From positions 1 to 64,000 of the forward strand of contig DATAOP010000091.1 in the NCBI GenBank assembly GCA_036265675.1: a stretch of DNA of 64,000 nt. Reading direction: 5' to 3'. The position numbers were made by a program, and so were the translations under genes. Origin of the DNA: VRUE01 sp036265675 (GTDB lineage: Bacteria; Actinomycetota; Thermoleophilia; Solirubrobacterales; 70-9). This document shows positions 42,232 to 49,495 of the stretch, in pieces (within the stretch, counting starts at the first letter, position 1; each line of letters opens with the position of its first letter). The notes beneath the pieces are model-generated. The model made no database searches. It was given only the letters and a program-made list of their open reading frames with translations, and was not told where the DNA came from.

Positions 42232-42930
42232 ATGCCCCGCCTGGCACAGCCCGAGCAGCACTTGGGGATCCGGTCGAATTGGTTGCGCGCTGGCGTCATG
42301 GGCGCCAACGATGGCATCGTCTCGACGGCGAGCCTCGTCCTCGGGGTGGCGGCCTCCGGAGCGGGCTCGGCGGCGATCGTCACCGCGGGCATCGCCGGCC
42401 TGGTGGCCGGCGCCCTGTCGATGGCCGCAGGGGAGTACGTATCGGTCAGCTCACAACGTGACACCGAGCTCGCCGACCTGCGCCTCGAGGAGCGCGAGCT
42501 CCGTGAGGATCCCGAGGGCGAGCGGCACGAGCTTGCGCGCATCTACGCCGGCCGCGGCCTGCCGCGAGACCTGGCGACCCAGGTCGCGGACGTGCTCTCG
42601 GAACGGGACGCGCTCGCTGCCCATGCGCGTGATGAGCTCGGCTTCGACGATGAACGTCGTGCGCGGCCAGTGCAGGCGGCCTGGACCTCGGCTCTCTCCT
42701 TCTCCGTCGGTGCGATCCTGCCCGTCCTCGCCATCGGTCTCGCACCCACCGGCGCCCGAACCGCCGCGTGTGTCGTGGTCACGCTGGCTGCCCTCGTTGT
42801 CCTGGGCTCACTCGGCGCGCATCTCGGCGGGGCCGGCCGGGCGCGAGGCGCCGCACGTGTCCTCGTCTGGGGGACCGCCGCGATGGCGATCACCGCAGGG
42901 ATCGGCGGCCTTGTCGGCTCCGCCATCTGA
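42232..42930 (+). CDS. VIT1/CCC1-family Fe(II)/Mn(II) transporter
   Basis: A 232-residue membrane transporter related to plant VIT1 and yeast CCC1, which move iron or manganese out of the cytosol. The first helix motif is RAGVMGANDGIVSTASLVLGVAAS and the second GLVAGALSMAAGEYVSVSSQ. An acidic and Glu-rich cytoplasmic domain (LEERELREDPEGERHELARIY) can bind metal, and three more helices end the protein. Genes of this type are often next to ferritin- or hemerythrin-like genes, as here. Confidence 0.94.
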   Translation: MPRLAQPEQHLGIRSNWLRAGVMGANDGIVSTASLVLGVAASGAGSAAIVTAGIAGLVAGALSMAAGEYVSVSSQRDTELADLRLEERELREDPEGERHELARIYAGRGLPRDLATQVADVLSERDALAAHARDELGFDDERRARPVQAAWTSALSFSVGAILPVLAIGLAPTGARTAACVVVTLAALVVLGSLGAHLGGAGRARGAARVLVWGTAAMAITAGIGGLVGSAI

Positions 42931-42974
42931 CGCCCCGCCAGCGCGACCCGCCGTCATTCCTGCCGTCGTTACGC

Positions 42975-43012
42975 AACCGAAGGTCACAGGTTCGAATCCT
43001 GTCGGGCGCGCT
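42975..43012 (+). repeat. Direct repeat copy 3: partial tRNA-Arg
   Basis: These 38 bases match the tRNA-Arg 3' part exactly (from AACCGAAGG to GGGCGCGCT); a further TACG with one mismatch extends the match to the left. It is shorter and more diverged at the edges than copy 2, which suggests the older junction. Same orientation. Confidence 0.88.
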
Positions 43013-43031
43013 CCATTTCTTGGCACAACCT

Positions 43032-43280
43032 CTAGTTTCGGAGCTCGTCGAGCGAACCTACCTCGAGGTCGAAGGGCTCATCGGCCGAACGGCGCCGTCG
43101 GTATGGCGACACGGTGACCCGGTGCACCTCACCGCAAGGACATGGCACTTCAATCGGGCTCGTATTGGAGGCGGGGTCTGAATCCACCTTCAGTCGTCGC
43201 AGCTCACCGGTCGCCTTGCAGCCGAAGCTGACCACCCAGCCAAAATCGTCCGGCTCACGGTTCGTCGTCGGTCTTCGCAT
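43032..43280 (-). CDS. Small hypothetical protein with Cys-containing turn
   Basis: An 82-residue acidic-to-neutral soluble protein. VSFGCKATGELRRLKVD and IEVPCPCGEVHRVTVS give three Cys and one His in a C...CxC...H arrangement that could hold one zinc ion, but no family was recognised. It is 24 bases downstream of HU on the same strand and may share its transcript. Its 3' end is 20 bases from the third partial tRNA copy. Confidence 0.65.
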   Translation of the reverse strand: MRRPTTNREPDDFGWVVSFGCKATGELRRLKVDSDPASNTSPIEVPCPCGEVHRVTVSPYRRRRSADEPFDLEVGSLDELRN

Positions 43281-43304
43281 CGGCTCCTCGGCAGCTCAAC
43301 CCTC

Positions 43305-43586
43305 TTATTCGACCGCGTTTTTGAGCTCTGCGCCCGCGCCGAATTTCGGCACCCGCTTGGCCGGAATCTGCATCGTGGCTCCGGTCTGCGGATTGCGACC
43401 CTCGCGTGCGGCGCGCTGGCTGACCGAGAACTTGCCGAAGCCGGTCAGCCGTACCTCATCGCCACCGCCGAGTCGCGCCGCGATCTCCTCGAGGGTCGCC
43501 TCGAGGGCGAGCTTTGCCTGGCTGTTGTTGAGGCCAGTGCGCTCCGCCACGCTTTTGGCCAGCTGGTCCTTATTGACGATCGCCAT
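43305..43586 (-). CDS. hup: DNA-binding protein HU
   Basis: A 93-residue histone-like protein that bends and compacts DNA as a dimer. It starts VNKDQLAKSVAERTGLNNSQAKLALEATLEEI, followed by the beta-arm region LTGFGKFSVSQRAAREGRNPQTG with the conserved Pro that intercalates DNA, and ends IPAKRVPKFGAGAELKNAV. It lacks the long basic tail found in mycobacterial HupB. The length is normal for HU. Confidence 0.97.
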   Translation of the reverse strand: MAIVNKDQLAKSVAERTGLNNSQAKLALEATLEEIAARLGGGDEVRLTGFGKFSVSQRAAREGRNPQTGATMQIPAKRVPKFGAGAELKNAVE

Positions 43587-43735
43587 CTCTAATCCCTTTC
43601 TGTAGCGCCCGCCTCAAGCGGACTTTGGGGCGACGCTACTGCCAGCAGCGGTCACCTTCAACGAGTCGTGGCCAATTCATTCGCCATATTGGCTTGAGCA
43701 CTGGCATCGGCCGCCCAGGCGGCGGAGCAACTCCG

Positions 43736-44644
43736 CTAGAAGCCACGCGAGAGGCGGGACTTGAACAGCGGGCCGGTCATGGCTACGTCGGGGTCGCCGA
43801 GAAAGGACGCCGTCAAATCGCCCGTCCAGCTGCGAGATCCGTTCTTTGCGCGCCTCAGGGTGGCCGTGCCGGCGAAGGGCCCGATGCCTCTGACGCTGGC
43901 TGAGCTCAATGTTCGGGTGGCTCGTAGGCGACTTCGTGGCGCACGTGCAAAGACCGTCCGGTAGGTCCCGAGCTCGTCGACAACATCCTCCTCGGTTGCC
44001 GCCATGACAAGTCTGCCGCGGGCCTGCTTGGAAGCTTCAAAGGCTCGCGCCAAAGGCCCCGAGCGAAAGCCCGCAAGCAGAAGAGTGCGGGGACCCCGCT
44101 CTGCCGGGGACAGTTCGGTGCTCGGCGGACCGAGGCCGGGCCGCCGTCCGAGGCGCAGACTCCGATGGTCCCGTCGATCGCCGGTCGACGGGCAGGCGCG
44201 ACCGGATTGTCGCTCGCTGCCGCGAGCTCGCCTGCGAACCGTGGTCAGGTAACGATGCTCGCCGACGAAGCGCAGCTTGCCGACGAAGACTCCTGCGCGC
44301 TCGATGCGAGGGCGTCCTGGTGCGCAATGAGCCGAGGCGTGCCAGTGGCCCGTCGGTTCGAAATGCATCGCGATCCGCCCAATCCCTGGCAAGACCGCGC
44401 GCAGGCCGCCGCTTGCGGTGCCACGAGCGACGTAGTCGGTTTCTGCACCGCGATGCCTTGAGCGTTCCTTGCGAGTGACACTGATGACCACAGTCGCGCG
44501 TTCGCCGCTCGCCGCGACGACGTAACCGTGGGCCTTGAAGGCAAACCGGAAAAAGGTTGAGCTCGCTGCCGAAGCATGAGCAGCGGTGAGCGGCAGCACC
44601 AAGGCCAGCAAGCCCACAAGCAACGCGATTGCGCGAACTCTCAT
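43736..44644 (-). CDS. Secreted protein of unknown function coupled to a serine protease gene
   Basis: A 302-residue exported protein. The signal peptide is VRAIALLVGLLALVLPLTAAHA. The mature part is beta-rich and very basic, with two halves that each contain a GTASGGL- or GTATLRR-like strand and end in RSWTGDLTASFLG. The two halves may be repeats. Its ATG overlaps the stop of the upstream protease gene (four bases), so the two are translated together, perhaps as protease and substrate or inhibitor. No family was recognised. Confidence 0.75.
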   Translation of the reverse strand: MRVRAIALLVGLLALVLPLTAAHASAASSTFFRFAFKAHGYVVAASGERATVVISVTRKERSRHRGAETDYVARGTASGGLRAVLPGIGRIAMHFEPTGHWHASAHCAPGRPRIERAGVFVGKLRFVGEHRYLTTVRRRARGSERQSGRACPSTGDRRDHRSLRLGRRPGLGPPSTELSPAERGPRTLLLAGFRSGPLARAFEASKQARGRLVMAATEEDVVDELGTYRTVFARAPRSRLRATRTLSSASVRGIGPFAGTATLRRAKNGSRSWTGDLTASFLGDPDVAMTGPLFKSRLSRGF

Positions 44645-45393
44645 CGGACCCTCCCGGCCACGCGCGCCAACCTGCCGACCGCGTCTCCGAAGTAGGGCCC
44701 ATAGTCGGTCGCCGGGTCTTCTGTGTAGGAGCTCGACGTGACGCCGTTGAGCAGATCGCCGTCGATGAACCATCCACCCCCCGAGGCGCCACCGCTGATC
44801 CGACACGAGACGCCAAGCTCGAGCGGACCGGGCATGAGGAGGGCTTCGAGGTCGTGGCCGACTCGCGCCGCCCCCTGGCAGACCTGAAGCGTCCCGCCAT
44901 TGAAAGGACGGGCGACCGGATACCCGTAGATGTCGAAGGCCCGCGAATGGCGACCCGTCACAAGCCGGTCGGCGCCGGCAGCCTGGGCCAAGAGTTCACC
45001 CCGTTCGTTGCGACCGACCACGGCGGCCCCGACGTCGAAGTTGTCGTTATGGGCACCGTGCCACTGCGGCGTCGTGCCCAGCCAATGAGCGATGAATGTC
45101 CCGAATGGCCGTTCGCCATGCCGGTACCCGGGCACGAAGACCCAGCGCCGGCCGAGCCAATGGCCGTCGTCGAACACGCAATGGCCGGCGGTGATCACGA
45201 GGCTCCTGTTGGGAGCGATCACCGACGTCCCCGAACAGCGGCCGTAGCCGCCGTCTTCGCGAATGAAGATCGCGCCGTTGACCGAGAGGCCCGGTGCGGT
45301 GGGATCCGGGACGGTGACCGATTTCGATCCCGAGGCGAGGCTCGGCAGCGCCAACAGTGCGATCGACATCACGGCGAGGCTGAGCAGGCGCAT
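44641..45393 (-). CDS. Secreted trypsin-like serine protease
   Basis: A 250-residue exported chymotrypsin-fold protease. The signal peptide is LLSLAVMSIALLALPSLASG. The catalytic triad is visible: His in LVITAGHCVFD (about residue 70), Asp in AHNDNFDVGAAVV (about 118) and Ser in ISGGASGGGWFI (about 205). Four Cys could form two disulfides. The GAPSGG/GASGGG form suggests glutamyl-endopeptidase-like relatives. No long propeptide is evident. The downstream gene overlaps by four bases. Confidence 0.92.
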   Translation of the reverse strand: MRLLSLAVMSIALLALPSLASGSKSVTVPDPTAPGLSVNGAIFIREDGGYGRCSGTSVIAPNRSLVITAGHCVFDDGHWLGRRWVFVPGYRHGERPFGTFIAHWLGTTPQWHGAHNDNFDVGAAVVGRNERGELLAQAAGADRLVTGRHSRAFDIYGYPVARPFNGGTLQVCQGAARVGHDLEALLMPGPLELGVSCRISGGASGGGWFIDGDLLNGVTSSSYTEDPATDYGPYFGDAVGRLARVAGRVR

Positions 45394-45469
45394 CGAGAGG
45401 ACCGAGACTCTACGAAAGCGAGGTCAGAGTGACCACCGAAATTGGGTTTGGCGGGGCGTCCGACGGCCG

Positions 45470-45763
45470 CTAGATTCGTCGGCATGTTCGCGTCCCGCCG
45501 CGCGCAAATGCAGCGATCGCCTCAGCCACGACGCTGACCCTGGTCGTCCTCGCCGCAGCCGGAGCCGGGGGCAGGACCTTGGCCAGGGTCCATCCGACCG
45601 CGACCGTGAGGTACGCCAGGGCATCGGGGAAGCGGCTGCGATTCCAGGTCGACGTGAGCTTCCCGGCGCCCGGCGGCTCCTCCTGAGCATCACATTCGGC
45701 GTCCACAAGGTTTGATGCGGCCGGTCGTCTTGTCGATTGGCGGGGAGGGTACGCTTCGTCCAT
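45470..45763 (-). CDS. Possible small hypothetical protein
   Basis: A 97-residue frame with one hydrophobic stretch (ALAYLTVAVGWTLAKVL). It has no recognised family and no clear ribosome site, and it begins one base from the divergent small membrane protein gene. It may be a chance frame in GC-rich DNA. Confidence 0.3.
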   Translation of the reverse strand: MDEAYPPRQSTRRPAASNLVDAECDAQEEPPGAGKLTSTWNRSRFPDALAYLTVAVGWTLAKVLPPAPAAARTTRVSVVAEAIAAFARGGTRTCRRI

Positions 45764-45764
45764 C

Positions 45765-45998
45765 GTGGTTCCCCTCTGGAATCGCATCGCCTACGTCGTC
45801 TTCGGTCTGGCCTGGATCGCCCTCGGCATCAAGACCCTCCTAGACGGCGGGGAAACCGGCGTGGGGGTTTGCTACCTCCTGCTCGGCGTCATTTGGTTCG
45901 CAGTCGCGGTCCTGAAGGGCCGGGGCCTGCGCGATCGCTTTCGGGTGGATGGCGGACCGCAAATGACCCCGAGCACGGAGCGCGACCCGGAGGCCTAG
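45765..45998 (+). CDS. Small two-helix membrane protein
   Basis: A 77-residue protein starting with GTG. Two hydrophobic segments (RIAYVVFGLAWIALGIKTLL; VGVCYLLLGVIWFAVAVLKG) are separated by a short acidic turn, and a basic/polar tail follows. It resembles many small actinobacterial membrane proteins of unknown role. The start is uncertain since GGGAGGG lies rather far upstream. Confidence 0.6.
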   Translation: MVPLWNRIAYVVFGLAWIALGIKTLLDGGETGVGVCYLLLGVIWFAVAVLKGRGLRDRFRVDGGPQMTPSTERDPEA

Positions 45999-46056
45999 GA
46001 TCGCCTCACCCGCGCGGACGCGCACGTAACCTGCCCTCGGCGGAAGTCGAAATATT

Positions 46057-46175
46057 TGGAGGACTCCGATGCCGGACACCACCTGCCACATGTCGATCTC
46101 GCTCGATGGCTTCGTCGCCGGGCCGGACCAGAGTCGGGAGAATCCGCTGGGGAAGCGCGGCAGGGAGGTCCATGG
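46057..46175 (+). repeat. Duplicated 119-base segment, copy 1 (5' end of the dihydrofolate-reductase-like gene)
   Basis: The ribosome site, start codon and first 35 codons of the gene at 46069 align without gaps to 48596-48714 (110 of 119 identical, with only one difference in the last 60). The copy here is part of an intact gene. Confidence 0.9.
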
Positions 46176-46680
46176 CTGGCACCTCGGCGACGAGCGTGCA
46201 AACGACGCCGACGCGACGGCGGAAGGCTGGCTGATGCGGCCGCGCGGGGCCTACGTCATGGGCCGCAACATGTTCGGGCCGATCCGCGGCGAGTGGGATG
46301 AGGACTGGGATGGATGGTGGGGCGCCGAGCCGCCCTACCACGCGCCGGTCTTCGTGCTCACCCACCATGCCCGCGAGCCGATCGAGATGGAGGGCGGCAC
46401 GACATTCCACTTCGTCACCGACGGCTTCGAGGCCGCATACGCGCAGGCGCGTATGACGGCCGGCGAGGATGGCGTCGACATCGCGGGCGGCGCCTCGACC
46501 GTCCGTCAGGCGCTCGCCGCCGGAGTGATCGACGAATTGACGCTCGACGTGGCCCCCGTCCTCCTCGGGTCCGGCGAGCGGCTGTTCGACGGAGTCGAGT
46601 CGTTCGAGTTCGAGCCGGTCGAGGCGCTCCACTCTCCGCTCGCCACGCACATCCGCTATCGACGGGCGACCGCCCCATAG
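46069..46680 (+). CDS. Dihydrofolate-reductase-like (RibD C-terminal domain) protein
   Basis: A 203-residue protein with the DHFR/RibD-C fold, used for NADPH-dependent reduction of pterin-like or other ligands. It begins CHMSISLDGFVAGPDQS, typical of the actinobacterial 'dihydrofolate reductase family' group. The nucleotide-binding parts are YVMGRNMFGP and GEDGVDIAGGASTVRQAL, and the end LDVAPVLLGSGERLFDGV is diagnostic. GGAGG precedes the ATG. It lies just upstream of trpB2, perhaps co-transcribed. Part of its 5' end is duplicated 2.5 kb downstream. Its substrate is not known. Confidence 0.9.
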   Translation: MPDTTCHMSISLDGFVAGPDQSRENPLGKRGREVHGWHLGDERANDADATAEGWLMRPRGAYVMGRNMFGPIRGEWDEDWDGWWGAEPPYHAPVFVLTHHAREPIEMEGGTTFHFVTDGFEAAYAQARMTAGEDGVDIAGGASTVRQALAAGVIDELTLDVAPVLLGSGERLFDGVESFEFEPVEALHSPLATHIRYRRATAP

Positions 46681-46690
46681 AATCGCGGGC

Positions 46691-48046
46691 GTGAGCACGA
46701 AGTACCTGCTGGACGAGTCCCAGATCCCAACCAGCTGGCTGAACCTGCTGCCGGATCTCCCCGGTGAGCCGCTGCCGCCGCTCAATCCCGGCAGCGGAGA
46801 ACCCGCCGGGCCCGAGGACCTGAGCCCGATCTTCCCGATGGGGCTGATCGAGCAGGAGGTCTCAGCCGAGCCGGAGATCGAGATCCCCGAGGAGGTCCGG
46901 GAGGTCTACAAGCTCTGGCGGCCGACGCCGCTCTACCGCGCCCACCGGCTCGAGCGCGAGCTCGATACCCCGGCGCACATCTACTACAAGTACGAGGGAG
47001 TTTCTCCGGCCGGGTCGCACAAGCCGAACACCGCGGTCGCTCAGGCCTATTACAACAAGCAGGAGGGCGTCCGCAAGCTGGCCACGGAGACCGGGGCGGG
47101 CCAGTGGGGCTCGGCACTGGCGCTCGCCTGCCGTCTGTTCGGGCTGGAGTGCGAGGTCTTCATGGTCGGGATCTCCTACGACCAGAAGCCGTACCGCCGC
47201 GCGATGATCGAGACCTGGGACGGCACTGTCCACAGGAGCCCTTCCGAGCTGACCGAGGCCGGACGCTCCCAGGCCTCGCATCCGACCGGCAGCCTCGGGA
47301 TCGCGATCTCCGAGGCGGTGGAGGTTGCGGCCAAAAACGAGGACACCAACTACTCGCTCGGCTCGGTCCTCAACCATGTCTGCCTGCACCAGACGGTGGT
47401 GGGCCAGGAGTCGATCGCGGCGCTCGAGCTTGCCGGCGAGTATCCCGACGTGGTCGTCGGCTGCGTCGGGGGCGGCTCCAACTTCGCCGGGCTGGCCTAT
47501 CCGTTCGTGCGGGCCAACATCCGCGAGGGCAAGCGGACCCGGTTCCTGGCCGCCGAGCCCGCCGCCTGCCCGACCCTCACTCGCGGCGCCTATGCCTACG
47601 ACTTCGGCGACACGGTGGGCATGACCCCGCTGATGCCGATGTACACGCTGGGCCACGACTTCGTTCCGCCGCCGATGCACGCAGGGGGGCTGCGTTACCA
47701 CGGCGACGCCCCCAGCCTCTGCGCCCTGGTGAAGGAGGGAATGGTCGAGGCGACCGCAGTTCCTCAGACCGCGGCCTTCGAGGCAGCGGTGCGTTTCGCC
47801 TCCTGCGAGGGGATCATCCCCGGGCCCGAGCCTGCCCATGCGATCAAGGTCGTGCTTGACGAGGCCGAGGCAGCCAAACAGGCGGGGGAGAAGCGTGTGA
47901 TCCTCCTCGGTCTCTCCGGCCACGGCCATTTCGACATGGCCGCCTACACGGCCTACCACGCCGGCGAGTTGGAGGATCTGGAGTTCTCCGAGGATGAGAT
48001 GCGGACCGCCCTCGAGCGTCTTCCCGAGGCTCCGGCGATCGCGTAG
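46691..48046 (+). CDS. trpB: Tryptophan synthase beta chain, TrpB2 type
   Basis: A 451-residue PLP enzyme that joins indole and serine to make tryptophan. The TrpB2 class is indicated by the length, the long N-terminal region (TSWLNLLPDLPGEPLPPLNP) and SPAGSHKPNTAVAQAYY with the PLP Lys. GCVGGGSNFAGLAYP binds the phosphate and ETGAGQWGSALA is the class motif. There is no trpA next to it; TrpB2 proteins often act alone on free indole. It starts with GTG at 46691, 11 bases after the DHFR-like gene. Confidence 0.95.
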   Translation: MSTKYLLDESQIPTSWLNLLPDLPGEPLPPLNPGSGEPAGPEDLSPIFPMGLIEQEVSAEPEIEIPEEVREVYKLWRPTPLYRAHRLERELDTPAHIYYKYEGVSPAGSHKPNTAVAQAYYNKQEGVRKLATETGAGQWGSALALACRLFGLECEVFMVGISYDQKPYRRAMIETWDGTVHRSPSELTEAGRSQASHPTGSLGIAISEAVEVAAKNEDTNYSLGSVLNHVCLHQTVVGQESIAALELAGEYPDVVVGCVGGGSNFAGLAYPFVRANIREGKRTRFLAAEPAACPTLTRGAYAYDFGDTVGMTPLMPMYTLGHDFVPPPMHAGGLRYHGDAPSLCALVKEGMVEATAVPQTAAFEAAVRFASCEGIIPGPEPAHAIKVVLDEAEAAKQAGEKRVILLGLSGHGHFDMAAYTAYHAGELEDLEFSEDEMRTALERLPEAPAIA

Positions 48047-48076
48047 AGGCCGCTGACCCCTTGTAAGGGGAGTGGT

Positions 48077-48571
48077 TCAGCCGCCTTCGTGCCGCACCTT
48101 CGAGACGGTTTCGCTGAGGTTGCGGAGGTTGTCGCGGGTCTGGTTCTGCTGGGTGCGCAGCACCTTCACCTCACCCTGGAGTTTTGCGACCTGTGAACTC
48201 AGTTTGGCAACGGCCCGGCGGGTCTGTTCGGCTTCGGCTTCAGCCTGCCGGGCCCGTGCTCCCGCCGTGCCGGCTTTCTGACCGAGCGAGGTGCGGATCT
48301 GCTGAATCTCGCGCTGCGTCTCGATGCGGACCTGGCGGGCGACCTGTTTGTCGTCACCTCCTTCTTCCCGGGCGTCGAGCGCAAGGACGATCGCGACGAT
48401 CGCTCCGACTAACGCCAGCAGCCCGAGTATCTCGGCGAGGCCGATGCGGCGTTCGCGCGGTGGCTCGTAGTACTCGGGGGGCGGCGGAGGCGGCGCGGGT
48501 TGCGCATAGGCGGGGTCCCGGCGCGGATATCCCGGATCACCGGGGCGCGGTTCATAGGGTCCCCCCTCCAT
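48077..48571 (-). CDS. Membrane-anchored coiled-coil protein
   Basis: A 164-residue protein with three parts: a Pro/Tyr-rich cytoplasmic N-terminus (residues 1-40, YAQPAPPPPPPEYYEPP), one transmembrane helix (LAEILGLLALVGAIVAIVLALD), and a long heptad-patterned helix (RQAEAEAEQTRRAVAKLSSQ ... LRNLSETVSKV). No family is recognised. It is likely a scaffold or wall-linked anchor. It is convergent with trpB2. Confidence 0.78.
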   Translation of the reverse strand: MEGGPYEPRPGDPGYPRRDPAYAQPAPPPPPPEYYEPPRERRIGLAEILGLLALVGAIVAIVLALDAREEGGDDKQVARQVRIETQREIQQIRTSLGQKAGTAGARARQAEAEAEQTRRAVAKLSSQVAKLQGEVKVLRTQQNQTRDNLRNLSETVSKVRHEGG

Positions 48572-48595
48572 ATGCGAGTCAGTGTATGCCGATCA

Positions 48596-48714
48596 TGGAG
48601 GACGCCGATGCCGGACATCGCCTGGCACACGTCGATCCCGCTCGACGGCTTTGTCGCCGGGCCGGACCAGAGTCGGGAGAATTCGCTGGGGAAGCGCGGC
48701 AGGGAGGTCCATGG
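48596..48714 (+). repeat. Duplicated 119-base segment, copy 2
   Basis: An ungapped partner of 46057-46175. It ends exactly at CCATGG, the last shared bases, after which sequence diverges completely. This abrupt border marks the junction of a recombination event. Confidence 0.9.
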
Positions 48715-48757
48715 AAGGAGCAGCAAACCGTGGCCGGATCCGCTCCGCCGCCCATGA
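48608..48757 (+). pseudogene. Truncated dihydrofolate-reductase-like gene
   Basis: The frame encodes the first 36 residues of a protein nearly identical to that at 46069 (MPDIAWHTSIPLDGFVAG ... GKRGREVHG), then leaves the homology at the duplication border and reaches a stop after 13 unrelated residues. The ribosome site GGAGG is still present. The product would be non-functional. Confidence 0.85.
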
Positions 48758-49064
48758 TGTTCTCGTGAACCCGATCAATCGCAGCCGCAAGCTCGCGACC
48801 GACGGGCAGGTTCTCGCGACTGTCGTGGACATCGCCGACGACGGCTTCGCCTCCTACCGCGACATCGCGCAGCACCTTCCACGTTATGGCGAGCGCGAGG
48901 TGCGCCGCAGCGTTTCCCGTACCGTTCGCCGAGGCCTCCTCGTCGAGCGCCATGGCTCTGACGGCCGCCGCCACTTCGCCCTGACCAGCGAGGGCTGGCG
49001 CCTGCATCGTGCCTCAACGGTTACGCATGCTGCAAAGGGGATGGGTGGTGGCCCTGACCCTTGA
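48711..49064 (+). CDS. Possible winged-helix DNA-binding protein
   Basis: A 117-residue (or about 99 from GTG 48765) frame with a winged-helix look: QVLATVVDIADDGFASYRDIAQ, then REVRRSVSRTVRRGLLVERHG and a wing RRHFALTSEGW. It would be a small MarR/PadR-like regulator. Its ATG at 48711 lies inside the last bases of the DHFR-like duplication, so its 5' end may have been made by that event. GTG 48765 may be the older start. No effector domain is present. Confidence 0.5.
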   Translation: MEGAANRGRIRSAAHDVLVNPINRSRKLATDGQVLATVVDIADDGFASYRDIAQHLPRYGEREVRRSVSRTVRRGLLVERHGSDGRRHFALTSEGWRLHRASTVTHAAKGMGGGPDP

Positions 49065-49077
49065 AAGCCTCCCGGTC

Positions 49078-49106
49078 GCAGAGGTGTCAGATCGCCCGCT
49101 TCGCCT
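49078..49106 (-). repeat. Short element sharing GAGGTGTCAGAT (copy E)
   Basis: On the plus strand GAGGTGTCAGAT is followed by CGCCCGCTTCGC. The first 12 bases match the intergenic element at 5442 exactly, and the flanking bases are similar. The ATCTG core, read on the minus strand, links it to the structured element family, weakly. Confidence 0.3.
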
Positions 49107-49133
49107 CGCCCTCTGACGACGCCCTGGCGATGC

Positions 49134-49450
49134 TCAGTAGCTCTCCGGGGCAGCGATTCGATAGAAGAACTGCCCGACCCCGCCGTCTTTCGCCGTCCTC
49201 GCCTCCTCGTCCCCCCACCACAGGTTGGCCGGCGGCGGCTCAGCAGCATCGAGCTGGTCGTAGAGGGCAGCGAAATTGATGTTGAAGGCCTTGGCGGTTG
49301 GGCCTCCGGTCCGCGATTTCACGAACTCCGCGTTCGAGGGGAAGCTCTCCGGAGGCTCTGCGCCCACCAGGTTGGTGGCGTCGATGACCGTCTTGCCGTC
49401 AAGGCCGGCGACCTTCTCCAGGGCGCGCTGCCAATCGTCGCCACCCTCAT
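49134..49450 (-). pseudogene. Fragment of an NADPH-dependent F420 reductase/NADP-binding oxidoreductase
   Basis: Translated on the minus strand the middle reads DWQRALEKVAGLDGKTVIDA, then TNLVGAEPPESFPSNAEFVK, SRTGGPTAKAFNINFAALYD and ANLWWGDEEART. This is the central part of a Rossmann-fold NADP/F420-type oxidoreductase. The N-terminal dinucleotide motif is missing and the C-terminus changes abruptly to unrelated residues (KDGGVGQFFYRIAAPESY), so the gene is broken at both ends. Confidence 0.7.
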
Positions 49451-49495
49451 GGCGGCTGTCTACCCTGGTGGTCAGGGTTCACGCCGGCGACATAC

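Noticed and set aside
46057..48757. Insertion sequence or transposon bounded by the 119-base repeats
   Set aside because: No transposase, terminal inverted repeat or target duplication is present; the repeats are gene 5' ends and the genes between them are ordinary.
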